From Lacinutrix himadriensis (GTDB lineage: Bacteria; Bacteroidota; Bacteroidia; Flavobacteriales; Flavobacteriaceae), in contig NZ_LIQI01000006.1 of assembly GCF_001418105.1 (NCBI RefSeq), positions 186,001 to 250,000 of the forward strand: DNA of 64,000 nt, written 5' to 3'. The stretch's first letter is position 1. Each line of letters starts with the position of its first letter. The translations under genes were made by a program, and so were the position numbers. Of the stretch, positions 8,121-18,563 are shown in pieces. The notes beneath the pieces were generated by a model. The model searched no databases and was not told the origin of the DNA. It saw only the letters and a program-made list of their open reading frames with translations.

Positions 8121-9851
8121 ATGATACACATAGAACCAGAATTATTAAAAAGAGTAAACAGTTGGTTAACTCCAGCTTTTGATGGGGAAACACAAACCTA
8201 TATAAAGGACCTAATTGCAACAAACCCAAAAGAACTTAAAGAATCTTTTTATAAAGATTTAGAATTTGGAACTGGTGGAATGCGTGGTGTAATGGGAATT
8301 GGTACCAATCGAATTAACAAATTTACGCTAGGAAGAAATACACAAGGTATAAGTAACTATTTACACCAATCCTTTCCTGGTGAAAAAATAAAAGTGGTAA
8401 TCGCTTTTGATTGCAGACACAATAGTAAAACACTAGCAAAAGTAGTTGCAGATGTGTTTTCGGCAAATAATATAGAAGTGTTTTTATTTGAAGACTTACG
8501 CCCTACTCCAGAACTTTCTTTTGCATTAAAACATTTAAACTGTCATTGCGGAATTGTTTTAACAGCATCTCATAATCCACCAGAATACAATGGTTACAAA
8601 GTCTATTGGCAAGATGGAGGACAATTAGTGCCGCCACAAGATGCTGAAATAATTGACACCATCAATAATCTAGATTATGCGGAAATTAAATTTAAAGCAA
8701 ACGAAGATTTAATACAATATATAGGTAAAGAAGTAGATGATGTTTTTATCGATGCCTCTATTAAAAATGGAACGTTTGATACTTCCGCGGAAGCGAAAGA
8801 CAATTTAGAGATTGTATTTACCTCGTTACACGGAACATCGATTACCATTTTCCCTGAAACATTAGAACGTGCAGGTTATAAAAACGTGCATATTGTTGAA
8901 GAACAACGCGAACCTAATGGCGATTTCCCTACGGTAAAATCACCGAACCCTGAAGAACCTGAAGCTTTAAAAATGGCTTTAGAATTAGCAGAAAAAACAA
9001 ACGCAGATATTGTAATTGGTACAGATCCAGATGCAGATAGATTAGGTGTTGCTGTTCGAGATTTAGATGGAAAGATGATTATTCTAAACGGAAATCAAAC
9101 CATGGTATTGATGACCGATTTTCTATTAAAACAATGGAAAAAGAATAACAAATTAAAAGGAAATGAATTTGTTGCAACTACTATTGTATCGACGCCAATG
9201 GTTGCAGCTTTAGCAAAAAGTTATGCTACAGATTGTAAAATTGTATTAACAGGCTTTAAATGGATTGCAAAATTAATAAAAGACTATTCTAATCTAGATT
9301 TTATTGGTGGTGGAGAAGAAAGCTTTGGTTATATGGTTGGTGACTTTGTAAGAGATAAAGATGCAAATACATCTTCATTATTAGCTATTGAAATTGCAGC
9401 ACAAGCAAAAGCAAACGGAAGTTCATTATATAAAGAATTAATAAAGCTTTATGTAGCTCACGGTTTATATAAAGAACACTTAATTTCTATCACTAAAAAA
9501 GGAATTGAAGGTGCTCAAGAAATTAAACAAATGATGATTGACGCTAGAGAAAACCCATTAACAACAGTAAATGGTTCTAAAGTGGTTAAAATTGAAGATT
9601 ACCAATTATCTATAACTAAAGATTTAAATTCTGGAGCAGAAACTAGCATCGATGTACCAAAATCTAATGTACTTATTTATTACACAGAAGACGGAAGTAA
9701 AATAGCGTTAAGACCAAGTGGTACAGAGCCTAAAATTAAATTCTATATTAGTGTAAATACACCTTTAGAACATGCTGCAGCTTATACTACAAAGCAAAAG
9801 GAATTAGCGTCAAAAATAGAAGCTATAATAAAAGACTTGAAGCTTAATTAA
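8121..9851 (+). CDS. Phospho-sugar mutase (phosphoglucomutase/phosphomannomutase)
   Basis: From ATG 8121 the product has 576 residues; an in-frame TTG at 8097 lies inside the -7 promoter motif and is unlikely to be used. The four-domain alpha-D-phosphohexomutase signatures are present: [13 protein letters not shown] near residue 40, the phosphoserine loop [13 protein letters not shown] (about 148-160), the metal loop [10 protein letters not shown] (about 300), the sugar loop GGEESFGY and the phosphate-binding [13 protein letters not shown] near the C-terminus. It interconverts hexose 1- and 6-phosphates. Its stop codon overlaps the start of the downstream exporter gene by one base, so they are coupled. 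Confidence 0.93.
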   Translation: MIHIEPELLKRVNSWLTPAFDGETQTYIKDLIATNPKELKESFYKDLEFGTGGMRGVMGIGTNRINKFTLGRNTQGISNYLHQSFPGEKIKVVIAFDCRHNSKTLAKVVADVFSANNIEVFLFEDLRPTPELSFALKHLNCHCGIVLTASHNPPEYNGYKVYWQDGGQLVPPQDAEIIDTINNLDYAEIKFKANEDLIQYIGKEVDDVFIDASIKNGTFDTSAEAKDNLEIVFTSLHGTSITIFPETLERAGYKNVHIVEEQREPNGDFPTVKSPNPEEPEALKMALELAEKTNADIVIGTDPDADRLGVAVRDLDGKMIILNGNQTMVLMTDFLLKQWKKNNKLKGNEFVATTIVSTPMVAALAKSYATDCKIVLTGFKWIAKLIKDYSNLDFIGGGEESFGYMVGDFVRDKDANTSSLLAIEIAAQAKANGSSLYKELIKLYVAHGLYKEHLISITKKGIEGAQEIKQMMIDARENPLTTVNGSKVVKIEDYQLSITKDLNSGAETSIDVPKSNVLIYYTEDGSKIALRPSGTEPKIKFYISVNTPLEHAAAYTTKQKELASKIEAIIKDLKLN

Positions 9852-11677
9852 TGGATTATATTAAAAAAATTGCTCCATTTATTTTACCGTATAAAAAATA
9901 CGGTTACCTAAACATTTTCTTTAATGTGCTTTACGCTTTGTTTAGCACATTGGCAATGGTATCCTTAATGCCAATGATTAATGTATTGTTTGGTGAAACT
10001 AAAAAACTATACATAAAACCAGTTTACAAAGGTATTAGAGAATTAAAATCTTATGGAGAAGATTGTTTAAATTATTTTGTAACTATTACAAACCAAAACG
10101 AAGGTCCGCAACGCACTTTGTTATACATGATTGTTTTAATCATTAGTTTGTTTTTACTTAAAAATATATTTAATTATCTCGCGCTCTTTTTTATTACCTT
10201 TTTAAGAAATGGTGTTTTAAAAGACTTAAGAAATTCTATTTACAATAAAGTATTAACACTTCCTATCTCCTATTATTCCGAAAAGAAAAAAGGAGATATA
10301 ATCGCTCGTATTTCAGGGGATGTAAACGAAGTAAAAAACTCTTTACTTGCTGTTTTAGAGCTAATTATAAAAGAACCATTAACAATTGTTTTTGCTATTG
10401 TAACCATGTTTACAATTTCTATGAAACTAACCATTTTTGTGTTCCTATTTATACCTGTTGCAGGATTCATTATATCTAGAATAGGAAAAAGTTTAAAGAA
10501 AAAATCGGGAAGAGTTCAACAAGAGCAAGGTATCTTTTTATCTACTTTAGAAGAAACGTTAAGCGGACTTAAAGTAATAAAAGGTTTTAATGCAGAAGAC
10601 CGTTTTAATAACAAATTTCAAGAATCAACTAACCGATTTTATAATTATTCAAACACCTTACTTAACCGTCAAAATTTAGCTTCACCTACAAGTGAGTTCT
10701 TGGGTATTGCAACTATTGCAGCTTTATTATGGTATGGAGGAAGCATGGTTTTAATAGAGAAAAGTCTTTCTGGTGGTGCATTTATCACATATATGGCTTT
10801 AGCATACCAAATTTTAACTCCAGCAAAAGCAATTAGTAAAGCGAGTTATAAAGTAAAAGCTGGTAATGCTGCTGCAGATCGTGTGTTAGAAATTATTGAA
10901 ACACCTTCTGTACTAGAAGACAAACCAAACGCTATTACTAAAACAGATTTTACAAAAACTATAGATATTAATAATATCTCTTTTAAATATGAAGACCATT
11001 TAGTCCTTAAAAACTTTACCGTAAACGTACCTAAAGGAAAAACGGTAGCACTTGTTGGGCAATCAGGATCTGGTAAATCTACCATTGCTAATCTGATAAC
11101 TCGATTTTATGATGTAAACGAAGGAAACATTTCTATAGATGGCGAAGACATTAGAAACCTTACTAAAAAATCATTACGAAGCTTAATTGGTTTAGTAACT
11201 CAAGATTCTATTCTTTTTAATGAAACCGTAAAGAATAACATCTTAATTGGAGATCCCAACGCCACAGACGAAGAAGTAATTGAAGCTTTAAAAATTGCCA
11301 ATGCTTGGGAGTTTGTAAAAGACCTACCAAAAGGTATAGAGACAAATATTGGTGATTCTGGAGGGAAACTATCTGGCGGACAAAAACAACGCTTAAGTAT
11401 AGCTAGAGCCGTTTTAAAGAATCCACCAATTATGATTCTAGATGAAGCTACTTCTGCATTAGATACAGAAAGCGAACGTCTAGTGCAAGTGGCTCTAGAA
11501 AACATGATGAAAAACAGAACTTCTATTGTAATTGCACATAGACTATCTACCATTCAAAATGCAGATCAAATTCTAGTGATGCAAAAAGGACAAATTGCAG
11601 AACAAGGCACGCATAAAGAACTTCTTGCTAAAAATGGTGTGTATAAAAAGCTTGTAGAAATGCAAAGCTTTGAATAA
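9851..11677 (+). CDS. ABC exporter, MsbA-like lipid/multidrug type
   Basis: The 608-residue half-transporter has a six-helix exporter domain (about 1-330) and a nucleotide-binding domain (about 365-605). Visible motifs are Walker A GQSGSGKST (about 405), the Q-loop VTQDSILFNE, signature LSGGQKQR and Walker B IMILDEATSALD, followed by the H-loop IAHRLST. Such proteins homodimerise in the inner membrane and flip lipids or export drugs. In flavobacteria this family is usually called lipid A/lipid exporter MsbA, but the substrate is not proven by sequence. It is coupled to the phosphohexomutase (TAATG overlap) and ends before a strong terminator. Confidence 0.9.
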   Translation: MDYIKKIAPFILPYKKYGYLNIFFNVLYALFSTLAMVSLMPMINVLFGETKKLYIKPVYKGIRELKSYGEDCLNYFVTITNQNEGPQRTLLYMIVLIISLFLLKNIFNYLALFFITFLRNGVLKDLRNSIYNKVLTLPISYYSEKKKGDIIARISGDVNEVKNSLLAVLELIIKEPLTIVFAIVTMFTISMKLTIFVFLFIPVAGFIISRIGKSLKKKSGRVQQEQGIFLSTLEETLSGLKVIKGFNAEDRFNNKFQESTNRFYNYSNTLLNRQNLASPTSEFLGIATIAALLWYGGSMVLIEKSLSGGAFITYMALAYQILTPAKAISKASYKVKAGNAAADRVLEIIETPSVLEDKPNAITKTDFTKTIDINNISFKYEDHLVLKNFTVNVPKGKTVALVGQSGSGKSTIANLITRFYDVNEGNISIDGEDIRNLTKKSLRSLIGLVTQDSILFNETVKNNILIGDPNATDEEVIEALKIANAWEFVKDLPKGIETNIGDSGGKLSGGQKQRLSIARAVLKNPPIMILDEATSALDTESERLVQVALENMMKNRTSIVIAHRLSTIQNADQILVMQKGQIAEQGTHKELLAKNGVYKKLVEMQSFE

Positions 11678-11990
11678 TCAAACTTCTATAAATAAAAAAA
11701 AAGCTAGATAAAATATCTAGCTTTTTTTGTTTAAGTTAGACTTGGGGCGACTAACATTAAGTAGGTTTGTTGATGTAAATATATATCAAATAAACATACC
11801 AACCAAATAAAAAATGTATTTCATCCGAATTATAACGCGCTTAATCGATGTTTTTATCTGTTCTCCACTGATTATCAATAGTTTAAAAACCATAAAAAAA
11901 AGTATATTTTTTTCAATTAAAAATAAAATAGCTTCCTCTTTAAACTTTTTGTAAATTATTTAGTCTTAAAATAAAAACTAATAGTACTCT
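11678..11990. other. Gene-free stretch upstream of the sigma-factor gene
   Basis: This 313-base stretch holds the terminator of the exporter gene at its left end. The rest is very AT-rich with no open frame above 30 codons and no clear full promoter match. The sigma-factor promoter must be in the last 100 bases, possibly with the TTTTTG at 11945-11950 as -33. Confidence 0.6.
11696..11729 (+). terminator. Intrinsic terminator after the ABC exporter gene
   Basis: Arms AAAAAAGCTAGATA and TATCTAGCTTTTTT around a short A-rich loop, followed by a T-run. Confidence 0.88.
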
Positions 11991-12533
11991 GTGTTAAACG
12001 AAACACTTTTTTTACAACAGCTAAAGTCAAAAAACTCTAAAGAGCAAGCTTTTACAGAGTTGGTTACGCAATACAAAGAGCGATTATATTGGCATATTAG
12101 AAATATTGTAAAATCTCATGATGATACAGACGATGTACTACAAAACACTTTTATAAAGGTGTTTAAAAACATCGACAACTTTAAAGGAGATAGTAAAATT
12201 TACTCTTGGATGTATAGAATAGCAACTAACGAAGCCATTACATATATTAATAAGAATGCAAAAAGATTACAAATCACTAATGAAGAAACGCAAGAACTAG
12301 CAATTAATAATTTACAATCGGATGTGTATTTTGAAGGAGACGAAATTCAATTAAAATTACAACAAGCCATTGCTACTTTGCCACAAAAACAACAACTGGT
12401 TTTTAATATGAAATATTTTCAAGACATTAAATACAAAGACATGTCTGAGATATTAGAAACTAGCGAAGGTGCATTAAAAGCATCTTACCATATAGCCGTA
12501 AAAAAAATTGAAAGCTATTTAACGAATAAATAA
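11991..12533 (+). CDS. ECF-type RNA polymerase sigma factor
   Basis: The 180-residue protein starts at a GTG. It has sigma region 2 (about 20-90; DDTDDVLQNTFIKVFKNI and FKGDSKIYSWMYRIATN) and region 4 (about 120-175; LPQKQQLVFNMKYF and a helix-turn-helix around MSEILETSEGALKAS). These two regions without region 3 define an extracytoplasmic-function sigma factor. The next two genes on the strand encode a one-helix membrane protein and a small exported LTxxQ-type protein, so this is probably a sigma/anti-sigma/sensor unit that senses an envelope signal. Confidence 0.93.
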   Translation: MLNETLFLQQLKSKNSKEQAFTELVTQYKERLYWHIRNIVKSHDDTDDVLQNTFIKVFKNIDNFKGDSKIYSWMYRIATNEAITYINKNAKRLQITNEETQELAINNLQSDVYFEGDEIQLKLQQAIATLPQKQQLVFNMKYFQDIKYKDMSEILETSEGALKASYHIAVKKIESYLTNK

Positions 12534-12574
12534 GTAAGCATTAAACCTTTATAAAAAATAAGAGTCTAAATATT

Positions 12575-13075
12575 GTGAAGCATAATCATTTACATAACAA
12601 GAAAGAAACGGGTTTTAAAGTTCCAAAAGATTATTTTGAAAACTTTGAAGCATCTATAATACGTCAAGCAAACTTAAAAGAGAAAGCTTCAGACACTGGT
12701 TTTACAGTACCTAAAGATTACTTTAAAAATGTAGAACAGGATATTTTAGCAAAGGCAAGTCAAGAAGAGACTGTAAAAGTTATTCCGTTATTTAGTAAAC
12801 AAAACCTAATTTACATATCTAGTATAGCTGCCGCAATTGTATTATTGTTTAATCTACCATCGTTAAACACCAAAGTAACCTACGCTTCTTTATCTACAGA
12901 AACCGTAGAGGATTTTATTCTTAATGAAGATTATAGCGCTAATGATTTAGCAACTTTATTTAATGACATAGACCTTTTAGAAGAAGACGGTTTTAAAGCT
13001 ATTAGTTTTACCGATGAAGCCATGCAAGATTACCTAAACAATAATTTAGAACTAAACGATTTATATACAGAATAA
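12575..13075 (+). CDS. Putative anti-sigma factor, single-pass membrane protein
   Basis: The 166-residue protein starts at a GTG. One transmembrane helix is predicted at about 73-91 (IYISSIAAAIVLLF), giving a cytoplasmic N-terminal half and an acidic periplasmic C-terminal half. The cytoplasmic part contains two copies of a GFxVPKDYF motif (about residues 13-21 and 43-51), each followed by an amphipathic helix. Its place right after an ECF sigma gene makes an anti-sigma role likely, but there is no zinc-binding ZAS motif (HxxxCxxC) and I find no known domain. Confidence 0.6.
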   Translation: MKHNHLHNKKETGFKVPKDYFENFEASIIRQANLKEKASDTGFTVPKDYFKNVEQDILAKASQEETVKVIPLFSKQNLIYISSIAAAIVLLFNLPSLNTKVTYASLSTETVEDFILNEDYSANDLATLFNDIDLLEEDGFKAISFTDEAMQDYLNNNLELNDLYTE

Positions 13076-13085
13076 AACAATTACA

Positions 13086-13529
13086 ATGAAAAAATCAATT
13101 ATTACATTATTTATATTATTTCTTTCTGTTGCCGCTTTTTCACAAAATGACAGACAAGAAAAAGAAGATAAAATTAAAGCTTTAAAAATAGCGTATCTAA
13201 CAGAAAACTTAGATTTATCCACTACAGAAGCACAACAGTTTTGGCCAATTTATAATACATACGAAGAGCAACAACAAAGTGTAAGAAGTGAGTATCACAA
13301 CAAAAAAAGAGATATCAATATTGATGCTTTAACAGAAACGGAAGCTCAAAAATTATTAAAAGAACTGGAAGCTTTAAATGCAAAGCGAAACAGCATTAAT
13401 GACAACTATATGTTAGCGCTGAAAAAAGTGCTTACGGCAAAACAAATTTTAAAATTAAAAAACACAGAAGATAACTTTAAAAGAAAAATGTTTAGTGAGT
13501 ACAAAAAAAGAAAAGAATCCAAACACTAA
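13086..13529 (+). CDS. Exported LTxxQ/Spy-like protein, probable ECF sensor
   Basis: The 147-residue product has a signal peptide (cleaved near AAFSQ, residue 20) and an all-helical, highly charged mature part. The LTAKQILKL segment near residue 116 resembles the LTxxQ motif of the Spy/CpxP/CnrX group. By analogy with cnrYXH, where CnrX is the periplasmic sensor for an ECF system, this protein may modulate the upstream anti-sigma factor. It is the last gene of the three-gene unit and is followed by a terminator. Confidence 0.65.
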   Translation: MKKSIITLFILFLSVAAFSQNDRQEKEDKIKALKIAYLTENLDLSTTEAQQFWPIYNTYEEQQQSVRSEYHNKKRDINIDALTETEAQKLLKELEALNAKRNSINDNYMLALKKVLTAKQILKLKNTEDNFKRKMFSEYKKRKESKH

Positions 13530-13548
13530 GCTTGAAACTTAAATTAAT

Positions 13549-13584
13549 AAAAACAGCCAATGCAAATACATTGGCTGTTTTTGT
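13549..13584 (+). terminator. Intrinsic terminator of the sigma-factor operon
   Basis: Arms AAAACAGCCAATG and CATTGGCTGTTTT around CAAATA, followed by T-rich sequence. Confidence 0.88.
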
Positions 13585-13625
13585 TTGTTATAAATTAAAA
13601 ATGAAATAGTTACTTTTTAATAATA

Positions 13626-14696
13626 CTATTTAAAAGTCAATTTACTAATTCTTCTTGCTCCTGCTGCATAGGCTGTACTATCATTTAAAAACCGAAGTGT
13701 ATAGTAACCTTCATCACTTAAATGTTTCCAAGTATTTCCTGCATCGTTACTATAATCTATTCCTTTAAAACCTATTGCAACTAAACCTTTAGCATTACTA
13801 TTAGGCACATATTGTACACAGCTTCTATATCCCGGACTTTGGTTTTGTGCAACCAACTGCCACGTTTTTCCACCATCATTTGTTCTTATTTTATTTGCAG
13901 AACTATCTGCAGCTTTGGTATAATCTCCACCAATAGCAAAACCATTAAGCGCATCGTAGAAAGCTACAGAATACATTCCTGTGGTTTCAAGACCTTGCAC
14001 GATTGGCGTTTCAAAAACCTCCCACGTTTTTCCTTTATCTGGCGAGAATAAAATTCTGCTTGCCTTTCCTCCTGTTGCTATCCAAGTTTTATCACCTACA
14101 ATTGCAATATTAGTATCACTCGCTGCAAAAGCCGCTTCTCCTTCTTTTGCTTTTGGTAAGATATCACAGGATAATTTATTCCAAGTATTTCCACCATCAC
14201 GAGTGATTATTATACTCATACAATCGGCTGTAGGATCTCCAATAGCAATTCCTTCTTGATCATTCCAGAAATCCATAGCATCATAAAATGCTTTATCGTG
14301 GTTTTCTTGGTAGACTACTTCATCTTCTTCTCCTCCCATTTTAAATAACAAAGCTGGAGAACCAATACTTAAAGCAAAGCCATTATCCTTTGTTCCTGCT
14401 AAAGATCTAAAATTAGGTGTAATAGTATCTTGTTGTAACTGAATTAAGTATTTATAATCTAAAACACCTACTTTGCCATCTGCATCTTCCGTAATTACTC
14501 CTACTTTACCTGAAGACGTTGCAAAATATGCCAAGTTATTTTCATAAACTTCCAAAGCTCTAACATTCAACAAAGAGTCTTGCAACAAGGTTTCGATATC
14601 CACTGTTTTATAATCTCTGACTTTAAATGGTGTTTCTTTCTTTCCGCAGGAAAACAAAAAACAAAGAACAACTACTAGAAGAATACTATTTTTCAT
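13626..14696 (-). CDS. Ycf48/BNR-like beta-propeller lipoprotein
   Basis: The 356-residue product has a lipoprotein signal (FLFSCGKKE, Cys about 17). The mature part carries repeated BNR/Asp-box-like blades of the form D(G/A)GNTWxxL (ITRDGGNTWNKLS; FSPDKGKTWEVFE; RTNDGGKTWQLVA; YSNDAGNTWKHLS), each followed by xxG(F/L)AIG. This is the sialidase/Ycf48-like fold. The catalytic residues of sialidases are not evident. Flavobacterial homologues are often labelled oxidoreductase or glycosyl hydrolase without support. I regard it as an envelope propeller of unknown ligand. Confidence 0.8.
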   Translation of the reverse strand: MKNSILLVVVLCFLFSCGKKETPFKVRDYKTVDIETLLQDSLLNVRALEVYENNLAYFATSSGKVGVITEDADGKVGVLDYKYLIQLQQDTITPNFRSLAGTKDNGFALSIGSPALLFKMGGEEDEVVYQENHDKAFYDAMDFWNDQEGIAIGDPTADCMSIIITRDGGNTWNKLSCDILPKAKEGEAAFAASDTNIAIVGDKTWIATGGKASRILFSPDKGKTWEVFETPIVQGLETTGMYSVAFYDALNGFAIGGDYTKAADSSANKIRTNDGGKTWQLVAQNQSPGYRSCVQYVPNSNAKGLVAIGFKGIDYSNDAGNTWKHLSDEGYYTLRFLNDSTAYAAGARRISKLTFK

Positions 14697-14808
14697 AAAT
14701 TTTAAATTTTTATAAAAATAGAAAAGCTTTATGACATAATCATAAAGCCTCTCCTGCTATTAATCAAAACTAATCAAATCCTTTAGGGATTAGGATTTTA
14801 AACCACTT

Positions 14809-17102
14809 CTAATTACGTATAATTTTTAAAACGGTACTATCATTAATATGCACCATATACATTCCTTTAGAGAAATCTGAAAAATCAATAACAATGTTAT
14901 TCGTATTGGTTTGCTTGTGTCTAGCAACAACTGTCCTTGAATATTATAAACCTTAATCGTTTCAATAGAATAAGACGAATTTACTATAGTTACCACGTTA
15001 CTTGTAGGGTTTGGATAATACTTTAAATGATTATTAAAATCTACTTCATCTATAGATAGGGATTCATTATTTGCGGCATACGTTGGTAACTGAATTGCAA
15101 AGTCTCCTGTTCCGTTTGGCACTCTTGCATACCCCATATCATCGGTTTGTGCTCCAAAAGTGATGTTTTCTATTATGGTACCATTTGCATACGATAATAT
15201 AGCACTTTCTCCTCCTGATGAAAACTTTACATCTGCATGTAAACCATCTTGATCGTCATCTTTATCACACCAAACAATTAAGTAAGTATCTGGCGCTATA
15301 GTTAATCCTGAAGGAAATGGCCAAACTAGTAAATCATCAGCATCATCAGATAAATATAAATTATCTAAACTCAATGTTTGATCACTATTATTATACAACT
15401 CTAACCAATCATCATATTCTCCATCTTGATCTGTAACCGTAGTTTCATTAGATGCCATAATTTCATTAATCACAAGATCTCCAGGTGTTAATGTTAGGTA
15501 TGTTGCTTCAATAGTATAAAATTCGTATTCTGCTCTTGCAGGAGAAAATGCACCAATATTCGCATTCTCTGCATAGATATAATATTGCATATAATCGGTA
15601 TCCACACTAACATCTGTACTGTAAACATCTCCTCCTTCAGCATTCATTAACACTTTTGTAAATGGAAGCGTTTCATCTGTTCTATATCCAATATATACAT
15701 CATTCACATCCGTAACATTAGCTGTTATAGAAATCACATCTCCAATTAACGGTGTTGTTTCCGATGGAGTCACATTACTAATAACAGGTTGTGAATTAGT
15801 AAAGTCTGTTTGCGATAATAAATAGGTGCTTCTTGAAGCCATTAAATTTGTTAATCCAGGAGCTGTGTTTCCACCAACGGTATAATCTGTATTTATATTA
15901 CCCGTAAATTGTGCGTCCGTGTAAAACTTATTCGTATCTGCTGTTACTGCACTAGATATAAGTGCTTGATAATCGTTTGCTAATGTTAAGTAGTTGGAAT
16001 TACTTATATTTTCTGTTAAAATAGTTTTATAATGTGCTAAGTACATTTTCTTGTATTTAGGCACTTCCATTAGTTTAGAAAATAATGGAAAAGTAGCATC
16101 GTCATCATGTAATAAATGATCTAGTTCTGCTTTATCGGTAGTAGAATTTAATCCTCCTCCTGGTCCTCCTGGACCGCCAGGTCCACTACTACTTTCTCCT
16201 GTCATGCTAAAAACACCGAAAGACATATTTAAATCCCACATCACAGAATTAAATTGGTCATTATCATCTTTATATAAATAATAGTTTTGTTTAAACTGAC
16301 CGATATAACTATCTAAATTTACCAATACATTGTCTAGCGCAAGCATCCAAATAGCCATATCTACATCAATAACATTTTCAATATTCGCAATATCATTATT
16401 CAAAATATTAGTCAGTTCTATTAAATCGTCCCAATGTGCTACAGCAACTGTTGGATCTGTATCATCATCCGATTTAATTTCATAAGCATCCTCATAACTA
16501 GTACTATTAGTTCCTAAATATTCTAAACTTGGATAATCATTAGACTGTGGTCCTGCTCCATCTGGAGGACTGCAACTAAAAAAGGCATTATCCTTAGAGT
16601 AAAAATGCTTATTAATAAATGTTTTAGTAATCGCTTCTGTATTGGTATATAAGCCAATTAAAGTTCCGTTTACATATACATTTGCATAGTTTGCTTGTGG
16701 TGCATCCATGTATTGATTCACAATATTATAAGCAATCGTTTCTCTAACAAAAGAAGGATCGAACATCACATTTGCCAATTTTATATCTTTATAACCTTGG
16801 TAATCTTGATCCACATACGTATCTAATTCTATATGAAATGGATTTTTAGTTTGATTTGCACTATACGAGCTATTTCCTTTATATTTAACACCCACTTGAT
16901 TAAAAACAGTTCCATTAATAGTAACAGATGTTGCCTCTGTATAATTATTATCTCCTGCTTTTTCCGCATCCAATAATGCGTCCCAATTGCTTTCTGCAAA
17001 TTCTATTTCTATAGTTTGAATGGTATTTATATCATATAATTCTTGTGCGTACGATTTTATAAAAATTAATAAAAATAACGTCAGAGTAATTAGTTGTTTC
17101 AT
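14809..17102 (-). pseudogene. CotH kinase-family T9SS cargo protein, frameshifted in its sorting domain
   Basis: The uninterrupted frame runs to 14826 (758 residues). It has a signal peptide (ending KSYAQ), a CotH-kinase domain (about 30-450; QVGVKYKGNSSY, VYVNGTLIGLYTNTE, MWDLNMSFG), a Gly-Pro-rich linker (about 310-320) and a lamin-tail domain (about 550-690; LVINEIMASNE, YDDWLELYNN). The C-terminal domain starts normally (LKYYPNPTSN, IKVYNIQGQ), then turns into an atypical hydrophobic tail. The -1 frame from about 14934 gives DFSDFSKGMYMVHI and ends KIIRN at 14809, the normal sorting-domain end. One base therefore seems missing near 14930-14945, either a real mutation that would block T9SS export or a sequence error. 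Confidence 0.82.
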
Positions 17103-17259
17103 TTATGTATATTTTAGTTACTCTCCTTTAGATGCCTAATTGTTAAAAAACTTGTGCAACTTTCTAAAATATTTTGATAAAATTTCAATCACAGAGAATA
17201 CAAGTAAAAATTAACACCTATTAATGATCAAGAAATAATTATAATAATTTCTAAAATCA

Positions 17260-17267
17260 TACCTTTG
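17260..17267 (+). promoter_or_regulatory. -7 element of the RsmB-like gene
   Basis: TACCTTTG matches TAnnTTTG and lies 74 bases before the preferred ATG at 17341. The -33 region has no clear TTG. Confidence 0.5.
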
Positions 17268-17340
17268 CACGTTTCAAACTTTTAAAAAGTTCAATCGGAA
17301 TAAATACTTATTTCTGTTTTTGAACAACGAATACGAATAT

Positions 17341-18555
17341 ATGAGATTACACAGAAATTTATGTTTTGCTACAGTGGATGGTTTATTACTAATCTTTAAC
17401 GAAGGCAAGTATGCAGATAAAGTAGTACAACAATTATTAAAACGTGATAAACGTTGGGGAAGTCGCGACAGAGGTTTTGTTGCAGAAACTACTTACGACG
17501 TTGTACGTTGGAAACGTTTATATGCAGAAATTGCGGAAGTAAAAGAACCATTTTCTCGTGATGATGTTTGGCGCTTAATTGCCGTTTGGGCAACCTTAAA
17601 AGGAATAAAACTTCCGGATTGGAAATATTTTGAAAATACACCTACTAGAAAAATTAAAGGTCGTTATGATGAACTTTCTAACATAAGAAAAATTGGCGCA
17701 TCTGTACCAGATTGGATGGATGAAATAGCGGCTAAAGAGTTAGGTGAAAACGTTTGGACTAAAGAAATATCGGCTTTAAACCAGCAAGCAGACGTTGTTT
17801 TACGTGTGAATACGCTAAAAACAACTAAAGAAAAGCTACAAGCAGAACTTTTTGACTTAGATATAGAAACTGAAATTGTAAAAAATCATCCAGACGCATT
17901 AAGACTTAAAGAAAGAGCAAATGTTTTTACAACAGAAGCTTTTCAAAAAGGTTTTTTCGAAGTACAAGATGGTTCTTCTCAAAAAGTTGCCGAATTTTTA
18001 GATGTACAACCTGGAATGAAAGTTGTAGATACTTGCGCAGGTGCAGGTGGAAAAACATTACACCTTGCAGCTCTTATGGAAAACAAAGGGCAAATCATTG
18101 CAATGGATATTTATGAAAATAAATTAAAAGAACTAAAACGTAGAGCAAAACGTGCTGGAGCGCATAATATTGAGTTCCGTGTAATAGATTCTACAAAACC
18201 AATTAAAAAACTATATGACAAAGCAGATAGAGTTTTAATTGACGCGCCTTGTTCTGGTTTAGGTGTTTTACGTAGAAATCCAGATGCAAAATGGAAACTA
18301 CAACCAGAGTTTTTAGATAAAATTAAGAAAACACAAGCTGAAATTTTAAGCTCGTATTCTAGAATGGTGAAACCTGGAGGACAAATTGTTTATGCAACAT
18401 GTTCTATATTACCTTCAGAAAACCAAGATCAAGTGAAAACATTTTTAGAATCAGATTCTGGAAAAGATTTTACCTTTGTTAAAGAGAAAAAAATATTATC
18501 GCATGAATCTGGCTTTGACGGATTCTACATGGCATTATTAGAAAAGAAAAAATAA
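17341..18555 (+). CDS. RsmB/NOP-family rRNA m5C methyltransferase
   Basis: From ATG 17341 the protein has 404 residues and begins MRLHRNL as is usual for this family; a TTG at 17320 would add seven residues with no similarity to the usual start. It has an N-terminal NusB-like helical part and a SAM-dependent methyltransferase domain with the SAM loop DTCAGAGGKTLHLAA, DIYENKLKELKRRA, the motif IV cysteine in DAPCSGLGVLRRNPD and the catalytic motif VI cysteine in YATCSILPSENQ. These two cysteines are those used by RNA cytosine-5 methyltransferases. The exact rRNA position is inferred from family only. Confidence 0.9.
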   Translation: MRLHRNLCFATVDGLLLIFNEGKYADKVVQQLLKRDKRWGSRDRGFVAETTYDVVRWKRLYAEIAEVKEPFSRDDVWRLIAVWATLKGIKLPDWKYFENTPTRKIKGRYDELSNIRKIGASVPDWMDEIAAKELGENVWTKEISALNQQADVVLRVNTLKTTKEKLQAELFDLDIETEIVKNHPDALRLKERANVFTTEAFQKGFFEVQDGSSQKVAEFLDVQPGMKVVDTCAGAGGKTLHLAALMENKGQIIAMDIYENKLKELKRRAKRAGAHNIEFRVIDSTKPIKKLYDKADRVLIDAPCSGLGVLRRNPDAKWKLQPEFLDKIKKTQAEILSSYSRMVKPGGQIVYATCSILPSENQDQVKTFLESDSGKDFTFVKEKKILSHESGFDGFYMALLEKKK

Positions 18556-18563
18556 ATTATAGA

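Noticed and set aside
11200-11553. Antisense open frame of 117 codons within the ABC exporter gene
   Set aside because: It covers the ATPase domain, and its codon pattern is the complement of conserved motifs.
16140-16200. GGPGGPGG stretch in the CotH-family protein, considered as a repeat element
   Set aside because: It is a short coding Gly-Pro linker, not a DNA repeat of its own.
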